NCBI RefSeq assembly: GCF_013409935.1
Contig: NZ_JACCCO010000002.1
Coordinates: 1,550,001 to 1,614,000, forward strand
Length of the DNA stretch: 64,000 bases
Direction of reading: 5' to 3'
Origin: Streptosporangium sandarakinum
GTDB taxonomy: Bacteria; Actinomycetota; Actinomycetes; Streptosporangiales; Streptosporangiaceae
The notes under the pieces are model-generated. The model did not search any database, was not told where the DNA came from, and saw nothing but the letters and a program-made list of their open reading frames with translations. The translations under genes and the position numbers were made by a program. Shown here piece by piece: positions 23,846 to 32,830 of the stretch; within the stretch, counting starts at the first letter, position 1, and the number at the start of each line of letters is the position of its first letter.

Positions 23846-24973
23846 CTACGCCGGGGCGCCGGTCACCTGGGCGATCAGGACGCACGTGTCGTCGGCCTCG
23901 TTGCTGGGCGCCATGGCGTCCATGACGGCCGTGAGCCGGTCGCGGGGAGCCGGTGGCGTGGACGGCGGCGCGGTCGGTGCCACGCCGAGGGCCGGGACCA
24001 TGGGCGGGAGGAGTGCGGCGACCGCGGACGGGAGCGCCGGCGGGAGCGGGGACGAGGCCACGGGAGCCGGGCCGATCGCCCCGGCCACCGCGCGGCTCAG
24101 CATGTCCAGGCCCTCGTAAAGGTCGCCGCCGCGCTTCTCGATGAGCCCGTCGGTGAACATCACCAGCAGGTCGTCGGGGTGCAGCCGTACGGAGCCGCAG
24201 GTGTAGGTGGCGTCCTCCGAGACGCCCAGCAGGACGCCCGGGTGCAGCAGGCGCTCCACCCGGTTGCCCCGGGCGAGGAGCATCGGGGGGTGGCCGGCGT
24301 GGGTCCAGCGCAGGGTCCGGTCGGCCGGGCGGTAGCGGGCCACGAGCGCCGTCGCGAGCACGTCGGGGCGCAGCCTGCACAGCATGCGGTTCAGCACGCC
24401 GAGGATCTCCGCCGGGTCGTGGCCGGCGAAGGCCAGGCCGGTGATCGCGTGGCGCAGCTTCGCCATGGCCGAGGCGGCGGGCAGCCCGTGACCGGCCACG
24501 TCTCCCACCGCGAGCAGCACCTCACCGTCGTCCAGGGGGATCGCCTGGTACCAGTCGCCGCCCAGGTACGCCTCGGTGACGGCGGGCTGGTAGCGGGCGG
24601 CGACCCGCATGCCGGGCAGGACCCGGGGCTCGTCGGAGGCGGGCATGATGAGCTCGTGGAGGCTGGCGGTGAGCCGGTTCTCCTCCGCCCGCCGGGCCGC
24701 GCCCTCCCGGCTCCCGGACGGCTCGGCGGCGGCCGCTCCGGCATCGGGGACCGATCCGGCCGCGGTGACCCGCTCGGCCTTGGGAGCCGGTCCGGCCACG
24801 GCGGCCCGCTCGGCCTCGGGGGCCGGTCCGGCCACGGCGGCCCGCTCGGCCTCGGGGGCCGTTTCGATGACGTCCGGCCCGCCGGGGAGCAGCAGGCGAC
24901 GTTCGTTGACGGATTTCAGGATGGCGTCCTTCCATACGGCCAGGCGTCGGCCCGGAGCGATCCGGCCGGCCAC
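23846..24973 (-). CDS. SpoIIE/RsbU-type PP2C serine phosphatase
   Basis: 375 residues. The C-terminal ~230 residues are the SpoIIE phosphatase domain: 'GMRVAARYQPAVTEAYLGGDWYQAI' (in part; D of 'GGDWY' binds metal), 'LLAVGDVAGHGLPAASAMAKLR' (metal-binding Asp, GHG), 'LRWTHAGHPPMLL', 'DDLLVMFTDGLIEKR' and final 'DDTCVLIAQV'. The N-terminal ~95 residues are an Ala/Glu/Pro linker with 12-residue repeats 'EAERAAVAGPAP' instead of a PAS/GAF sensor. A Pro/Ala insertion precedes the last motif. Expected to dephosphorylate the STAS protein encoded two genes upstream; 18 bases separate it from the MEDS-kinase gene, so it closes a three-gene partner-switching operon. Confidence 0.9.
   Translation of the reverse strand: MAGRIAPGRRLAVWKDAILKSVNERRLLLPGGPDVIETAPEAERAAVAGPAPEAERAAVAGPAPKAERVTAAGSVPDAGAAAAEPSGSREGAARRAEENRLTASLHELIMPASDEPRVLPGMRVAARYQPAVTEAYLGGDWYQAIPLDDGEVLLAVGDVAGHGLPAASAMAKLRHAITGLAFAGHDPAEILGVLNRMLCRLRPDVLATALVARYRPADRTLRWTHAGHPPMLLARGNRVERLLHPGVLLGVSEDATYTCGSVRLHPDDLLVMFTDGLIEKRGGDLYEGLDMLSRAVAGAIGPAPVASSPLPPALPSAVAALLPPMVPALGVAPTAPPSTPPAPRDRLTAVMDAMAPSNEADDTCVLIAQVTGAPA
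24775..24865. repeat. 36-bp in-frame tandem repeat in phosphatase linker
   Basis: About 2.5 copies of a 36-base unit containing GGCCGGTCCGGCCACGGCGG encode the EAERAAVAGPAP repeats of the SpoIIE-type phosphatase N-terminal linker. Confidence 0.75.
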
Positions 24974-24991
24974 GAGGCCCGCACAGGGATG

Positions 24992-25930
24992 TCAGACGGT
25001 GAAGTACGCGCGGACGGTGGTGCCGTCCCCGCCGGTGTGGATGCGAACGAGGTCGCTGAGCAGGTTGGTCATGAGCAGGCCGCGGGAGCCCTGCTGTCTG
25101 GCGGCGGCGGGTCTGCGACCGGCGAGGAGGTCGACGATGTGACCGGCGTCGCTGACCTCGATGACCGCCCGGCCGTCCTCGAACCAGAGGCGCAGCGTTC
25201 CCGATCCGCCGCCGTGGTCGAGGCTGTTGGAGGCGAGTTCGCTGGCGATCAGCCTGAGGTCCTGGAGGCGCTCGCCGGAGAGCCCCATGCGTGAGGCGTG
25301 CTCGACGGCGAAGGCCCGCACCTTGAACAGGTCGGTCTCACCGAAGGCGAACTCGACGGCGTTACCGGGGGCGGGCAGCGGCCGGTTGTACTCCTGGACG
25401 GCGTGCTCGGGCGCGTACTCCTCGCTGATGCGCAGCCCGGAGGCGTCCATGATGGTGGGGTGGGTCATCCTGGCGTCACGGACGACCTCGGGGTCGAGCC
25501 CGTCGAGGTCGTACGGGCACAGGATGGTCACGCCGCGGCCCGCGAAGGCGAGGTTGATCAGCGCTTCGTGCTGGACGCACGCGGGGTACTCCGTGGCGGA
25601 CCGCTCGGGCCAGATCGGCTCGCCGATGATGCGCACGCGGCGGCCGGGGTGAAGGTCGGCGAAGGCGGTCAGGACGGCGGGGATGATGCGCCCGGGGTTG
25701 CGGCCGGCCTCGCTCATGTCGATGAGACGCACCTGGGAGGCCAGCTCGCCCAGCTCGTCACGGATCAGCCGGAGGTTCCGCTCCGGCACGGCCACCGCGA
25801 CCGGCTCGCCCGCGTCCAAGCCGCCGAGCACGAACGGCGTCGTCCCCTGGAGGTACTGCCTGCTCCCCCGATAGAACAACGCCGGATGGACGAAAGGGTC
25901 CGCCTCGGTCGTCGCGGTGGTGGTGGTCAT
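24992..25930 (-). CDS. MEDS sensor plus anti-sigma kinase (RsbA-like)
   Basis: 312 residues. N-terminal ~170 residues form a MEDS/DcmR-type sensory domain ('FVHPALFYRGSRQYLQG', 'VRIIGEPIWPERSATEYPAC', 'HEALINLAFAGRGVTILCPY'). The C-terminal ~110 residues are a HATPase_c_2 (GHKL) kinase as in RsbW/SpoIIAB: 'RLIASELASNSLDHG' (N box), 'VIEVSDAGHIVD' (G1), 'GSRGLLMTNLLSDLV' (G2). Predicted to phosphorylate the co-encoded STAS protein and bind a sigma factor. ATG 25930 overlaps the STAS stop (ATGA). The sensor fusion suggests a direct small-ligand or redox/light input. Confidence 0.9.
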   Translation of the reverse strand: MTTTTATTEADPFVHPALFYRGSRQYLQGTTPFVLGGLDAGEPVAVAVPERNLRLIRDELGELASQVRLIDMSEAGRNPGRIIPAVLTAFADLHPGRRVRIIGEPIWPERSATEYPACVQHEALINLAFAGRGVTILCPYDLDGLDPEVVRDARMTHPTIMDASGLRISEEYAPEHAVQEYNRPLPAPGNAVEFAFGETDLFKVRAFAVEHASRMGLSGERLQDLRLIASELASNSLDHGGGSGTLRLWFEDGRAVIEVSDAGHIVDLLAGRRPAAARQQGSRGLLMTNLLSDLVRIHTGGDGTTVRAYFTV

Positions 25931-26319
25931 GAGATCTCCACTTGGATGGGAGAGGGATCCGATCCGATCAGGGTGAGTACGGATCGCAGGCAGTAAGGGG
26001 AGTGGTGCAGGTACACCTTCTTCCCCGAGGGAAGGTTGCGGGCGGCCTCCGTCAGCAGCCAGACCCCCCTGACGTCGATGAACGTCAGCTCGGAGAGGTC
26101 GAGGTGCATGTCGTCGCCGCCGAGGGTCAGGCCGTCCAGGGCCTGCGCCCAGGGCACCCTGGTCGTCCGGTCGATCTCGCCGCTCACCTTCAGGCGGACC
26201 GGCGCGGCGAGCACGCTGATCCGCAGCCCGTGGAGGAGCTGCTCGCCCGCGTCGTGCGGAAGATCGCCACTGCTGGGCGGGGGGTGTCCACGCGGTCTCG
26301 CGCCCGGCCAGATCGGCAT
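25927..26319 (-). CDS. STAS-domain anti-sigma factor antagonist
   Basis: 130 residues from ATG 26319, preceded by AGGGTGG at 5-6 bases; ATG 26349 has no usable spacing. After a short basic/Pro N-terminus the STAS fold follows: 'LRISVLAAPVRLKVSGEIDRTT' (in part), 'ALDGLTLGGDDMHLDLSELTFIDVRGVWLL' (in part). The canonical phosphorylated Ser of D-x-S-G is in a divergent 'TFIDVRGVWLL': position of Ser is occupied by Val-Arg, so regulation by phosphorylation is questionable. First gene of the STAS / MEDS-kinase / SpoIIE operon. Confidence 0.82.
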   Translation of the reverse strand: MPIWPGARPRGHPPPSSGDLPHDAGEQLLHGLRISVLAAPVRLKVSGEIDRTTRVPWAQALDGLTLGGDDMHLDLSELTFIDVRGVWLLTEAARNLPSGKKVYLHHSPYCLRSVLTLIGSDPSPIQVEIS

Positions 26320-26550
26320 GATGACCACCCTGAGGTTGACGATGGGCATCTCCAACGTACCCGCTATCCCGTATGAGGTCGAAGGGATGGACTGCGGAGT
26401 GTCATCGGAATGGACCGCTCCCGGCTCGTCCCCCTTCGCCACCTGCGGCCCCTCCGGCACGGGCGAACAAGTGATCCTTTTCAGCGGCATCGGGTGAGAG
26501 CGGAAGGCCATACCGATGACTACCCGGCTCTCTGCCCGCTATGCGAAAGA

Positions 26551-26567
26551 TTTTCCCTATAGGAAAA
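26551..26567. promoter_or_regulatory. AT-rich inverted repeat before epimerase gene
   Basis: TTTTCC-CTATA-GGAAAA (26551-26556 and 26562-26567) is a perfect 6-base inverted repeat in otherwise GC-rich DNA, 11 bases before the start codon at 26578. It may be an operator, overlap a -10 region, or contribute AGGAAAAG as a ribosome site. Confidence 0.55.
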
Positions 26568-26577
26568 GATGGGAGAC

Positions 26578-27615
26578 ATGCGCATTCTGATCATCGGCGG
26601 CACCCGGTTCGTCGGCCGGCACATCACCGAGGCCGCGATCGCGGCCGGGCACGAGGTCTCCCTTCTGCACCGCGGCAGGACCGGCGCGGACCTGTTCCCC
26701 GAGGCCGAGCACCTCGTCGCCGACCGCGACGGTGACCTGTCGCTCCTGCGGGGCCGCGGGTGGGACGCCACGATCGACGTCACCGCCTACGCGCCATCGC
26801 AGGTCGAGTCCCTCGCGTCGGTGCTGACCACCGGCCAGTACGTCTTCATCTCGACCTGCGCGGTCTACGCCGTGCCCAAGACGCCCGGCGGCTACGCCGA
26901 GGACGCGCCGCTGGCCGAGACCGCCGGCCTGACCTCCGAGGAGGTGACCCCCGCGTCGTACGGCCCGCTGAAGGTGCTGTGCGAGCGGGCCGCGATCGAG
27001 CTGTTCGGCCCGGGCACGCTGATCGTCCGCCCGACGTACGTCATCGGCCCCCACGACCACACCGGCCGGTTCACCTACTGGGTGAACCGGATCGCCCGCG
27101 GCGGCGAGGTCCTGGCCCCGGGCTACCCCTCCGACCCGATCCAGGTGATCGACGGGCGCGACATGGCCACCTGGATCATCTCGATGACCGAGCGGGCCGC
27201 CGCCGCCCGGACCACCGCCGGAGAGAAGGGTCAGACCGCCGGGACGGACCCGCTGGACGGCACGGGCGTCTTCCACGCGGTCAGCCCGGCTCCGCCGTTC
27301 ACCTTCGGCGACATGCTCCAGGCGATCGCGGACGAGGTCGGCCCGCCCGGGACCACGCTGACCTGGGTCGGGGAGGACTTCCTGCTGGCCGAGGGCGAGA
27401 ACGGCCGGTCACTGCCGCTGTGGTCGGGCGGCGGCCACCGGGGCGCGCTCAACACCGCCGACCCGGCCGCCGCCAACGCGGCGGGGCTGGCGCCGCGTCC
27501 GCTGGCCCGTTCGGTGCGCGAGATCCGCGAGTCGGAGGCGGGGTACGCCACGGGCGCCGAGATCACTCCCGAGCGGGAGGCGGAGCTGCTGACCAGGTGG
27601 CGTTCGCGCTCCTGA
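26578..27615 (+). CDS. NAD-dependent epimerase/dehydratase family oxidoreductase
   Basis: 345 residues. 'MRILIIGGTRFVGRHI' is the nucleotide-binding GxxxxGR start of an extended SDR, with 'DATIDVTAYAPSQVESL' and 'YVFISTCAVYAVP' (catalytic S/T region), 'SYGPLKVLCE' (YxxxK, catalytic Tyr-Lys) and 'TLIVRPTYVIGPHD'. This subgroup (also annotated as reductase or SDR-a29-like) reduces or epimerises sugar- or isoprenoid-type substrates; the substrate is unknown. A 'TTAGEKGQTAGTDPLDGTG' insertion lies near residue 215. ATG 26578 has GGGAG close by and a longer purine tract upstream; ATG 26569 is an alternative. Divergent from the STAS operon. Confidence 0.87.
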   Translation: MRILIIGGTRFVGRHITEAAIAAGHEVSLLHRGRTGADLFPEAEHLVADRDGDLSLLRGRGWDATIDVTAYAPSQVESLASVLTTGQYVFISTCAVYAVPKTPGGYAEDAPLAETAGLTSEEVTPASYGPLKVLCERAAIELFGPGTLIVRPTYVIGPHDHTGRFTYWVNRIARGGEVLAPGYPSDPIQVIDGRDMATWIISMTERAAAARTTAGEKGQTAGTDPLDGTGVFHAVSPAPPFTFGDMLQAIADEVGPPGTTLTWVGEDFLLAEGENGRSLPLWSGGGHRGALNTADPAAANAAGLAPRPLARSVREIRESEAGYATGAEITPEREAELLTRWRSRS

Positions 27616-27699
27616 TCCTCTGTACCCGCCGTCCGCCCGGGGCCGCCGCGGTCCTCGTACACCCGGCCGGGTCGGGGACGGCGGTGCGGGGTGATCCGC

Positions 27700-27948
27700 T
27701 CACTCGCCCAGGTCGCGGGCGGTGTTGTCCAGGCAGTTCGCCAGGGCGTCGAGTTGCTCTCCGGTGACGGTGTCGCCGGAGAGCGACTCCGGCAGGTCCC
27801 GGCGGCGCGCGACGACCAGCGGCCGGTGGTCGTCGTCGATCTGCCCGCTCGTGAGGACCAGACACTCACCGCGGACGAACACCAGGGCCGTGTCGGGGTC
27901 CTCGGCCTCCAGCAGCTGTCGGACGCACTCGCGGTCGATGAGCGCCAT
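27700..27948 (-). CDS. Small hypothetical protein
   Basis: 82 residues, unrecognised: 'MALIDRECVRQLLEAEDPD' then 'LVFVRGECLVLTSGQIDDDH' and 'GEQLDALANCLDNTARDLGE'. Very good ribosome site (GGGAGG 5 bases before ATG 27948) and acidic, well-folded-looking composition support a real gene. Alpha/beta with three Cys; no known motif. Convergent with the epimerase gene. Confidence 0.65.
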   Translation of the reverse strand: MALIDRECVRQLLEAEDPDTALVFVRGECLVLTSGQIDDDHRPLVVARRRDLPESLSGDTVTGEQLDALANCLDNTARDLGE

Positions 27949-28181
27949 GAGCCACCTCCCCTCACCGGTGACCTGGCCATACCCGAGCTTTTCCCCGGCT
28001 TAACAACCGTCCGGGTCAAACCACCGCGTACGGCTCACGACCCTCGAAACCCGGCCGCCCGCCACCGCGCACCGTCCCCGCATCGTTCACCGCGCGCCGC
28101 CGCGCCGTTCACCGTACGCCGTCGCCGTTCACCGCTCCCACGCCGTTCGCCGTCAGAGATCGCCGGGGAGAGTTCTGTAAA

Positions 28182-28208
28182 CGAGTGAGTGAGCGGCTCA
28201 CTCACTCG
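28182..28208. promoter_or_regulatory. TetR-type operator, 27-bp near-perfect palindrome
   Basis: Arms CGAGTGAGTGAGC (28182-28194) and GCTCACTCACTCG (28196-28208) are exact inverted repeats around one central base, 13 bases before the TetR gene start. Length and position fit an autoregulatory TetR operator controlling the exporter operon. Preceding 28080-28160 consists of short imperfect CGCCGTTCACCG repeats. Confidence 0.85.
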
Positions 28209-28221
28209 CTAGGGTGGTCGC

Positions 28222-28866
28222 GTGATCTCCACCTCCCAGCGCGCCGCGCCCCTCCCCCCGGAGGAACGGCGGGCCTCCCTCATCGAGTCCACCCTCTCAC
28301 TGATCCTCGACCACGGCCCCGCGGTGAACACCCGGCAGATCGCCCAGGCGGCCGGCGTGGCCGAGGGCACGATCTTCCGGGTCTTCGCCACCAAGGACGA
28401 ACTCGTCGACGCCGCCGTGGCCAGCGCCTTCGACCCCGCCCCGCTGGTGCGCGAGCTCGACGCCATCGACCGCTCCTCCCCGCTGGAGACCCGGCTCGCC
28501 ACGGCGGTGCGGGTCCTGCAGCGCCGTGCGGCACGCGTCTTCCGGCTGGCCGACGCGCTGGGGGCGACGGGTCCGGCCGTCGCCCACCACCACCGCCAGG
28601 CATGCTCCGACGAGAGCGTCACCGTCCAGCGGGCGCTCGCCGACCTGATCTCCCCCGACCGCGTCCTGCTGCGCTGCGAGCCGTACGAGACGGCGCGGCG
28701 GCTCCAGCTGCTGACCGTCGCGTGCAGCCACCCCCGGCTCACCGAGGGCGACCCGCTGCCGCCCGAGGAGATCGCCCGCATGCTCCTGCACGGCGTCCTC
28801 GTTCCCGAGCACGCCGCCTGCCGTCCGGCCTCGAGTGGCGCCTCCGGAGAGGAGGTCCCGTGCTGA
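28222..28866 (+). CDS. TetR-family regulator of ABC exporter
   Basis: 214 residues. N-terminal TetR helix-turn-helix: 'LIESTLSLILDHGPAVNTRQ', 'IAQAAGVAEGTIFRVFATKDELV'-type motif (given in part) with the hallmark 'GTIFRVF-KDEL'. The C-terminal ligand domain ('ALGATGPAVAHHHRQAC') is divergent. Start GTG 28222 lies just after a 27-bp palindrome. The stop overlaps the start of the following ABC gene by 7 bases, so regulator and exporter are co-translated; the usual reading is drug- or metabolite-induced export. Confidence 0.92.
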   Translation: MISTSQRAAPLPPEERRASLIESTLSLILDHGPAVNTRQIAQAAGVAEGTIFRVFATKDELVDAAVASAFDPAPLVRELDAIDRSSPLETRLATAVRVLQRRAARVFRLADALGATGPAVAHHHRQACSDESVTVQRALADLISPDRVLLRCEPYETARRLQLLTVACSHPRLTEGDPLPPEEIARMLLHGVLVPEHAACRPASSGASGEEVPC

Positions 28867-30593
28867 TCCGGCTGCTCCGCACCCATCTCCGCCCCTACAC
28901 CGGTTCCCTGGTCGCCGTCGTGGTGCTGCAACTCCTCGGCACCATCGCCTCGCTGTACCTGCCGAGCCTGAACGCCGACATCATCGACCGGGGCGTCGCC
29001 ACCGGCGACACCGGCTACATCCTCACCACCGGCGGCTGGATGCTCGCCGTCTCCTTCGCGCAGATCGCCTGCTCCATCGCGGCGGTCTACTACGGCTCCC
29101 GCTCGGCGATGGGCTTCGGCCGCGACGTCCGCGCGGCCGTCTTCCACCGGGTGGGCACGTTCTCCGCCCGGGAGGTCTCCCAGTTCGGCGCACCGTCGTT
29201 GATCACCCGCAGCACCAACGACGTGCAGCAGGTCCAGATGCTCGTGGTGATGTCCTGCACGATGCTGGTCGCCGCACCGATCATGGGCGTGGGCGGCATC
29301 GTCATGGCGCTGCGCCAGGACGTCGGCCTGTCGTGGCTCATGCTGGTGTGCGTCCCGGCCCTGCTGGTGTCGATCGGCCTGATCATCTCCCGGATGGTCC
29401 CCCAGTTCCGCGCCATGCAGGACCGCATCGACACGGTCAACCAGGTGCTGCGCGAGCAGCTCACCGGCATCCGCGTCGTGCGCGCCTTCGTGCGCGAGCG
29501 GGAGGAGACCCGGCGGTTCGCCGAGGCCAACGAGGCGCTGACCGCCACCGCGCTGCGCGTCGGGCGGCTGACCGCGCTCATCTTCCCGACCGTGATGCTG
29601 ATCCTCAACGCCTCCAGCGTCGCCGTGCTGTGGTTCGGCGCCGCGCGGGTGAACACCGGCGAGATGCAGGTCGGTGAGCTGACCGCGTTCCTGATGTACC
29701 TGATGCAGATCCTGACCTCGATGATGATGGCCACCTTCATCTCGATGATGATCCCGCGCGCCTCGGTCTGCGCCGAGCGCATCTCCGAGGTGCTGGACAC
29801 CGAGTCCTCGGTCCTCCCGCCCGCCGACCCGGTGCGCCAGGTGCGCGGCCGGGGCGAGCTGGAGATGCGCGACGTCGGGTTCCGCTACCCGGGCGCGGCG
29901 TCCCCGGTGCTGTCCGGCATCTCGTTCCGTGTCGAGGCGGGCCGGACCCTCGCCGTCATCGGCAGCACCGGCTCGGGCAAGACGACCCTGCTGTCGCTGG
30001 TCCCCCGGCTCTTCGACGCCACCTCCGGCACGGTGTCGGTCGACGGCGTCGACGTGCGCGACCTCGACCCCCAGGTCCTCTGGCGGCGCATCGGCCTGGT
30101 GCCTCAGAAGCCGTACCTGTTCACCGGCACCGTCGCGAGCAACCTCCGGTACGGCAATCCCGACGCCACCGACGAGGAGCTGTGGGAGGCCCTGGAGATC
30201 GCCCAGGCCCGCGACTTCGTCGAGGCGATGCCCGAGGGTCTCGACGCCCCCATCGCCCAGGGCGGCACGAACGTCTCCGGTGGGCAGCGACAGCGCCTCG
30301 CCATCGCCAGGGCGCTGGTCAGAAAGCCGGAGATCTACCTGTTCGACGACTCGTTCTCGGCTCTCGACCTGACCACCGACGCCCGGTTGCGCGCGGCCCT
30401 GCGTCCGCGCACCTCCGACGCCGCCGTCGTCATCGTCGCCCAGCGCATCTCCACCGTCGCCGACGCCGACCAGATCGTCGTCCTCGACGACGGCGTGATC
30501 GCCGGCATCGGCACCCACGAGGAGCTGCTGGCCTCCTGCCCGACGTACGTCGAGATCGTCGAGTCCCAGCGAGCCGTGGAGAGTGCGGCATGA
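28860..30593 (+). CDS. ABC exporter half-transporter, subunit 1 (degenerate ATP site)
   Basis: 577 residues: six-helix type I exporter membrane domain (1-~310), then an ATPase domain with Walker A 'GSTGSGKT' (~369), Q-loop 'LVPQKPYLF', signature '[16 protein letters not shown]' (~470), Walker B '[12 protein letters not shown]' and 'VAQRISTV' (H-loop His replaced by Gln). The catalytic Glu after Walker B is Asp, so its own site is degenerate, as in heterodimeric exporters (BmrC/TM287 type). GTG 28860 has GAGGAGG 4 bases upstream and overlaps tetR; its stop overlaps the next gene (ATGA). Confidence 0.92.
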   Translation: MLIRLLRTHLRPYTGSLVAVVVLQLLGTIASLYLPSLNADIIDRGVATGDTGYILTTGGWMLAVSFAQIACSIAAVYYGSRSAMGFGRDVRAAVFHRVGTFSAREVSQFGAPSLITRSTNDVQQVQMLVVMSCTMLVAAPIMGVGGIVMALRQDVGLSWLMLVCVPALLVSIGLIISRMVPQFRAMQDRIDTVNQVLREQLTGIRVVRAFVREREETRRFAEANEALTATALRVGRLTALIFPTVMLILNASSVAVLWFGAARVNTGEMQVGELTAFLMYLMQILTSMMMATFISMMIPRASVCAERISEVLDTESSVLPPADPVRQVRGRGELEMRDVGFRYPGAASPVLSGISFRVEAGRTLAVIGSTGSGKTTLLSLVPRLFDATSGTVSVDGVDVRDLDPQVLWRRIGLVPQKPYLFTGTVASNLRYGNPDATDEELWEALEIAQARDFVEAMPEGLDAPIAQGGTNVSGGQRQRLAIARALVRKPEIYLFDDSFSALDLTTDARLRAALRPRTSDAAVVIVAQRISTVADADQIVVLDDGVIAGIGTHEELLASCPTYVEIVESQRAVESAA

Positions 30594-32680
30594 GCGACCG
30601 GTCCGTATCCCCCGCCTCCCCGGCCGCGCCGGGGGCCGCCCCCGCCGCGGCACCGGCGACCCCGGCGGCCTCGGCCGCCTCCCCGGCCGCCCCCGCAGCC
30701 GCCTCTCCCGCGGCCGCGCGTCCCCGTCCCCCGATGGGCGGCGGGCCCTTCGGGCGCGGCCCCTTCGGCGGGATGCCCGCCGAGAAGTCGATGGACTTCG
30801 GGCCGTCCGCGCGGCGGCTGATCCGGCGCCTGGCCCCCGAGCGGCCCCGGATCATCGCGGTGATCCTGCTCGCCGTGGCCAGCGTGGTGTTCTCCGTCAT
30901 CGGCCCGAAGGTCCTCGGCCGCGCCACCGACCTCATCTTCAGCGGTGTCATCGGCGGTCGGCTGCCCGCCGGGACGACCATCCAGCAGGCGGCCGAGGCG
31001 GCCCGCGCGTCCGGCCACGGCGACTTCGCCGCGCTGCTGGAGAAGATGGACGTCGTCCCCGGCCGCGGCATCGACTTCGCCGCACTCGGCACGGTCCTGG
31101 CCTGGGCGCTGGCCCTCTACCTCGCGGCGACGGCGTTCGCCTGGCTGCAGGGTCACCTCCTCAACGACGTGGTGCAGCGCACCGTGTTCCGGCTGCGGTC
31201 CGACGTCGAGGACAAGCTGAACCGGCTCCCCCTGCGGTTCTTCGACGGCCAGCCGCGCGGTGAGCTGCTCAGCCGGGTCACCAACGACATCGACAACGTC
31301 TCGCAGACCCTTCAGCAGACGCTGAGCCAGCTGCTGACGTCCCTGCTGACCGTGGTCGGCGTGCTGGCGATGATGTTCGTGATCTCGCCGCTGCTCGCGC
31401 TGATCGCGTTGGTGACCATCCCGCTGTCGACGATCGTCACCGGGCAGGTCGCCAAGCGCTCGCAGAAGCTGTTCGTCGCCCAGTGGGCCCACACCGGCTC
31501 GCTGAACGCCCACATCGAGGAGGCGTTCACCGGCCACGAGCTGGTGAAGGTCTTCGGGCGGCAGCCGGAGGTCGAGGAGGTCTTCCGGGAGCGCAACGAG
31601 GAGCTGTTCAAGGCGAGCTTCGGCGCCCAGTTCGTCTCCGGGATCATCATGCCGGCGATGATGTTCATCGGGAACCTCAACTACGTCGCGATCGCCGTCG
31701 TCGGCGGCGTGCGGGTGGCCACCGGGTCGATGAGCCTGGGCGACGTGCAGGCGTTCATCCAGTACTCCCGGCAGTTCACCCAGCCGCTCACCCAGGTCGC
31801 CTCGATGGCCAACCTCCTGCAGTCGGGGGTGGCGTCGGCCGAGCGGGTCTTCGAGCTGCTCGACGCCGACGAGCAGACCCCCGACCCGGCCGAGCCCGCC
31901 CTGCCCGAGACCCGGCGCGGCCGGGTCGAGTTCGAGCAGGTGTCCTTCCGCTACGACCCCGACCGGCCCCTCATCGAGGACCTGTCGCTGGTGGCCGAAC
32001 CCGGGCAGACGGTCGCGATCGTCGGCCCGACCGGCGCGGGCAAGACCACCCTGGTCAACCTCATCATGCGCTTCTACGAGCTGGACGGCGGGCGCATCAC
32101 CCTGGACGGCGTCGACGTCACCGCGATGCGCCGCGAGGACCTGCGCTCGCGGATCGGCATGGTCCTGCAGGACACCTGGTTGTTCGGCGGCACCATCCGG
32201 GACAACATCGCCTACGGCGACCCCTCGGCCAGCGAGGAGCGGATCCTCGCCGCCGCGCGGGCCGCGTTCGTCGACCGGTTCGTGCGCACCCTGCCGGACG
32301 GCTACGACACCGTCATCGACGAGGAGGGCGGCAACATCAGCGCCGGCGAGAAGCAGCTGATCACCATCGCCCGCGCCTTCCTCTCCGAGCCGTCCCTGCT
32401 GATCCTCGACGAGGCGACCAGCTCGGTCGACACCCGCACCGAGCTGCTGGTGCAGCAGGCGATGGCCGCGCTGCGCGCCGACCGCACCAGCTTCGTCATC
32501 GCCCACCGGCTGTCCACCATCCGCGACGCGGACCTCATCCTGGTGATGGAGGAGGGCCGCATCGTCGAGCACGGCAACCACACCGAACTGCTCGCCGCGC
32601 GGGGCGCCTACCACCGGCTGTACTCGGCGCAGTTCACCGGCGCGGCGACCCCGGACGAGGAGGAGGCCGCCGTCGGCTGA
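30590..32680 (+). CDS. ABC exporter half-transporter, subunit 2 (catalytic ATP site)
   Basis: 696 residues. An unusual ~60-residue Ala/Pro-rich then Gly/Phe-rich N-terminal extension ('[18 protein letters not shown]') precedes the type I membrane domain, which has an extra ~45-residue periplasmic insertion ('[21 protein letters not shown]'). ATPase: Walker A 'GPTGAGKTT' (~479), Q-loop 'VLQDTWLF', signature '[16 protein letters not shown]' (SAGEK instead of SGGQ), Walker B '[12 protein letters not shown]' with the catalytic Glu, H-loop 'IAHRLSTI'. Complementary to subunit 1: one canonical and one degenerate site per heterodimer. Substrate unknown; multidrug export is the family norm. Confidence 0.92.
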   Translation: MSDRSVSPASPAAPGAAPAAAPATPAASAASPAAPAAASPAAARPRPPMGGGPFGRGPFGGMPAEKSMDFGPSARRLIRRLAPERPRIIAVILLAVASVVFSVIGPKVLGRATDLIFSGVIGGRLPAGTTIQQAAEAARASGHGDFAALLEKMDVVPGRGIDFAALGTVLAWALALYLAATAFAWLQGHLLNDVVQRTVFRLRSDVEDKLNRLPLRFFDGQPRGELLSRVTNDIDNVSQTLQQTLSQLLTSLLTVVGVLAMMFVISPLLALIALVTIPLSTIVTGQVAKRSQKLFVAQWAHTGSLNAHIEEAFTGHELVKVFGRQPEVEEVFRERNEELFKASFGAQFVSGIIMPAMMFIGNLNYVAIAVVGGVRVATGSMSLGDVQAFIQYSRQFTQPLTQVASMANLLQSGVASAERVFELLDADEQTPDPAEPALPETRRGRVEFEQVSFRYDPDRPLIEDLSLVAEPGQTVAIVGPTGAGKTTLVNLIMRFYELDGGRITLDGVDVTAMRREDLRSRIGMVLQDTWLFGGTIRDNIAYGDPSASEERILAAARAAFVDRFVRTLPDGYDTVIDEEGGNISAGEKQLITIARAFLSEPSLLILDEATSSVDTRTELLVQQAMAALRADRTSFVIAHRLSTIRDADLILVMEEGRIVEHGNHTELLAARGAYHRLYSAQFTGAATPDEEEAAVG

Positions 32681-32805
32681 ACCGTCCGAACAAGCCGCCC
32701 GGGCGGGCCGTTCCCGACAAGCCGCCTCCGGTGAACCCGCCCGGGTCGGCCCGCGGCCCGGACCGTACTGCCGTCACGAAGCGGCCACCACGCGACCGGC
32801 CCGCT

Positions 32806-32827
32806 CACCGTACGGCGCCGTACGGTG
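32806..32827. terminator. 22-bp perfect palindrome between convergent genes
   Basis: CACCGTACGGC followed directly by GCCGTACGGTG (32806-32827), 4 bases from the stop of the leftward gene. It contains two CCGTACGG words. Likely a bidirectional terminator. Confidence 0.65.
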
Positions 32828-32830
32828 GGG

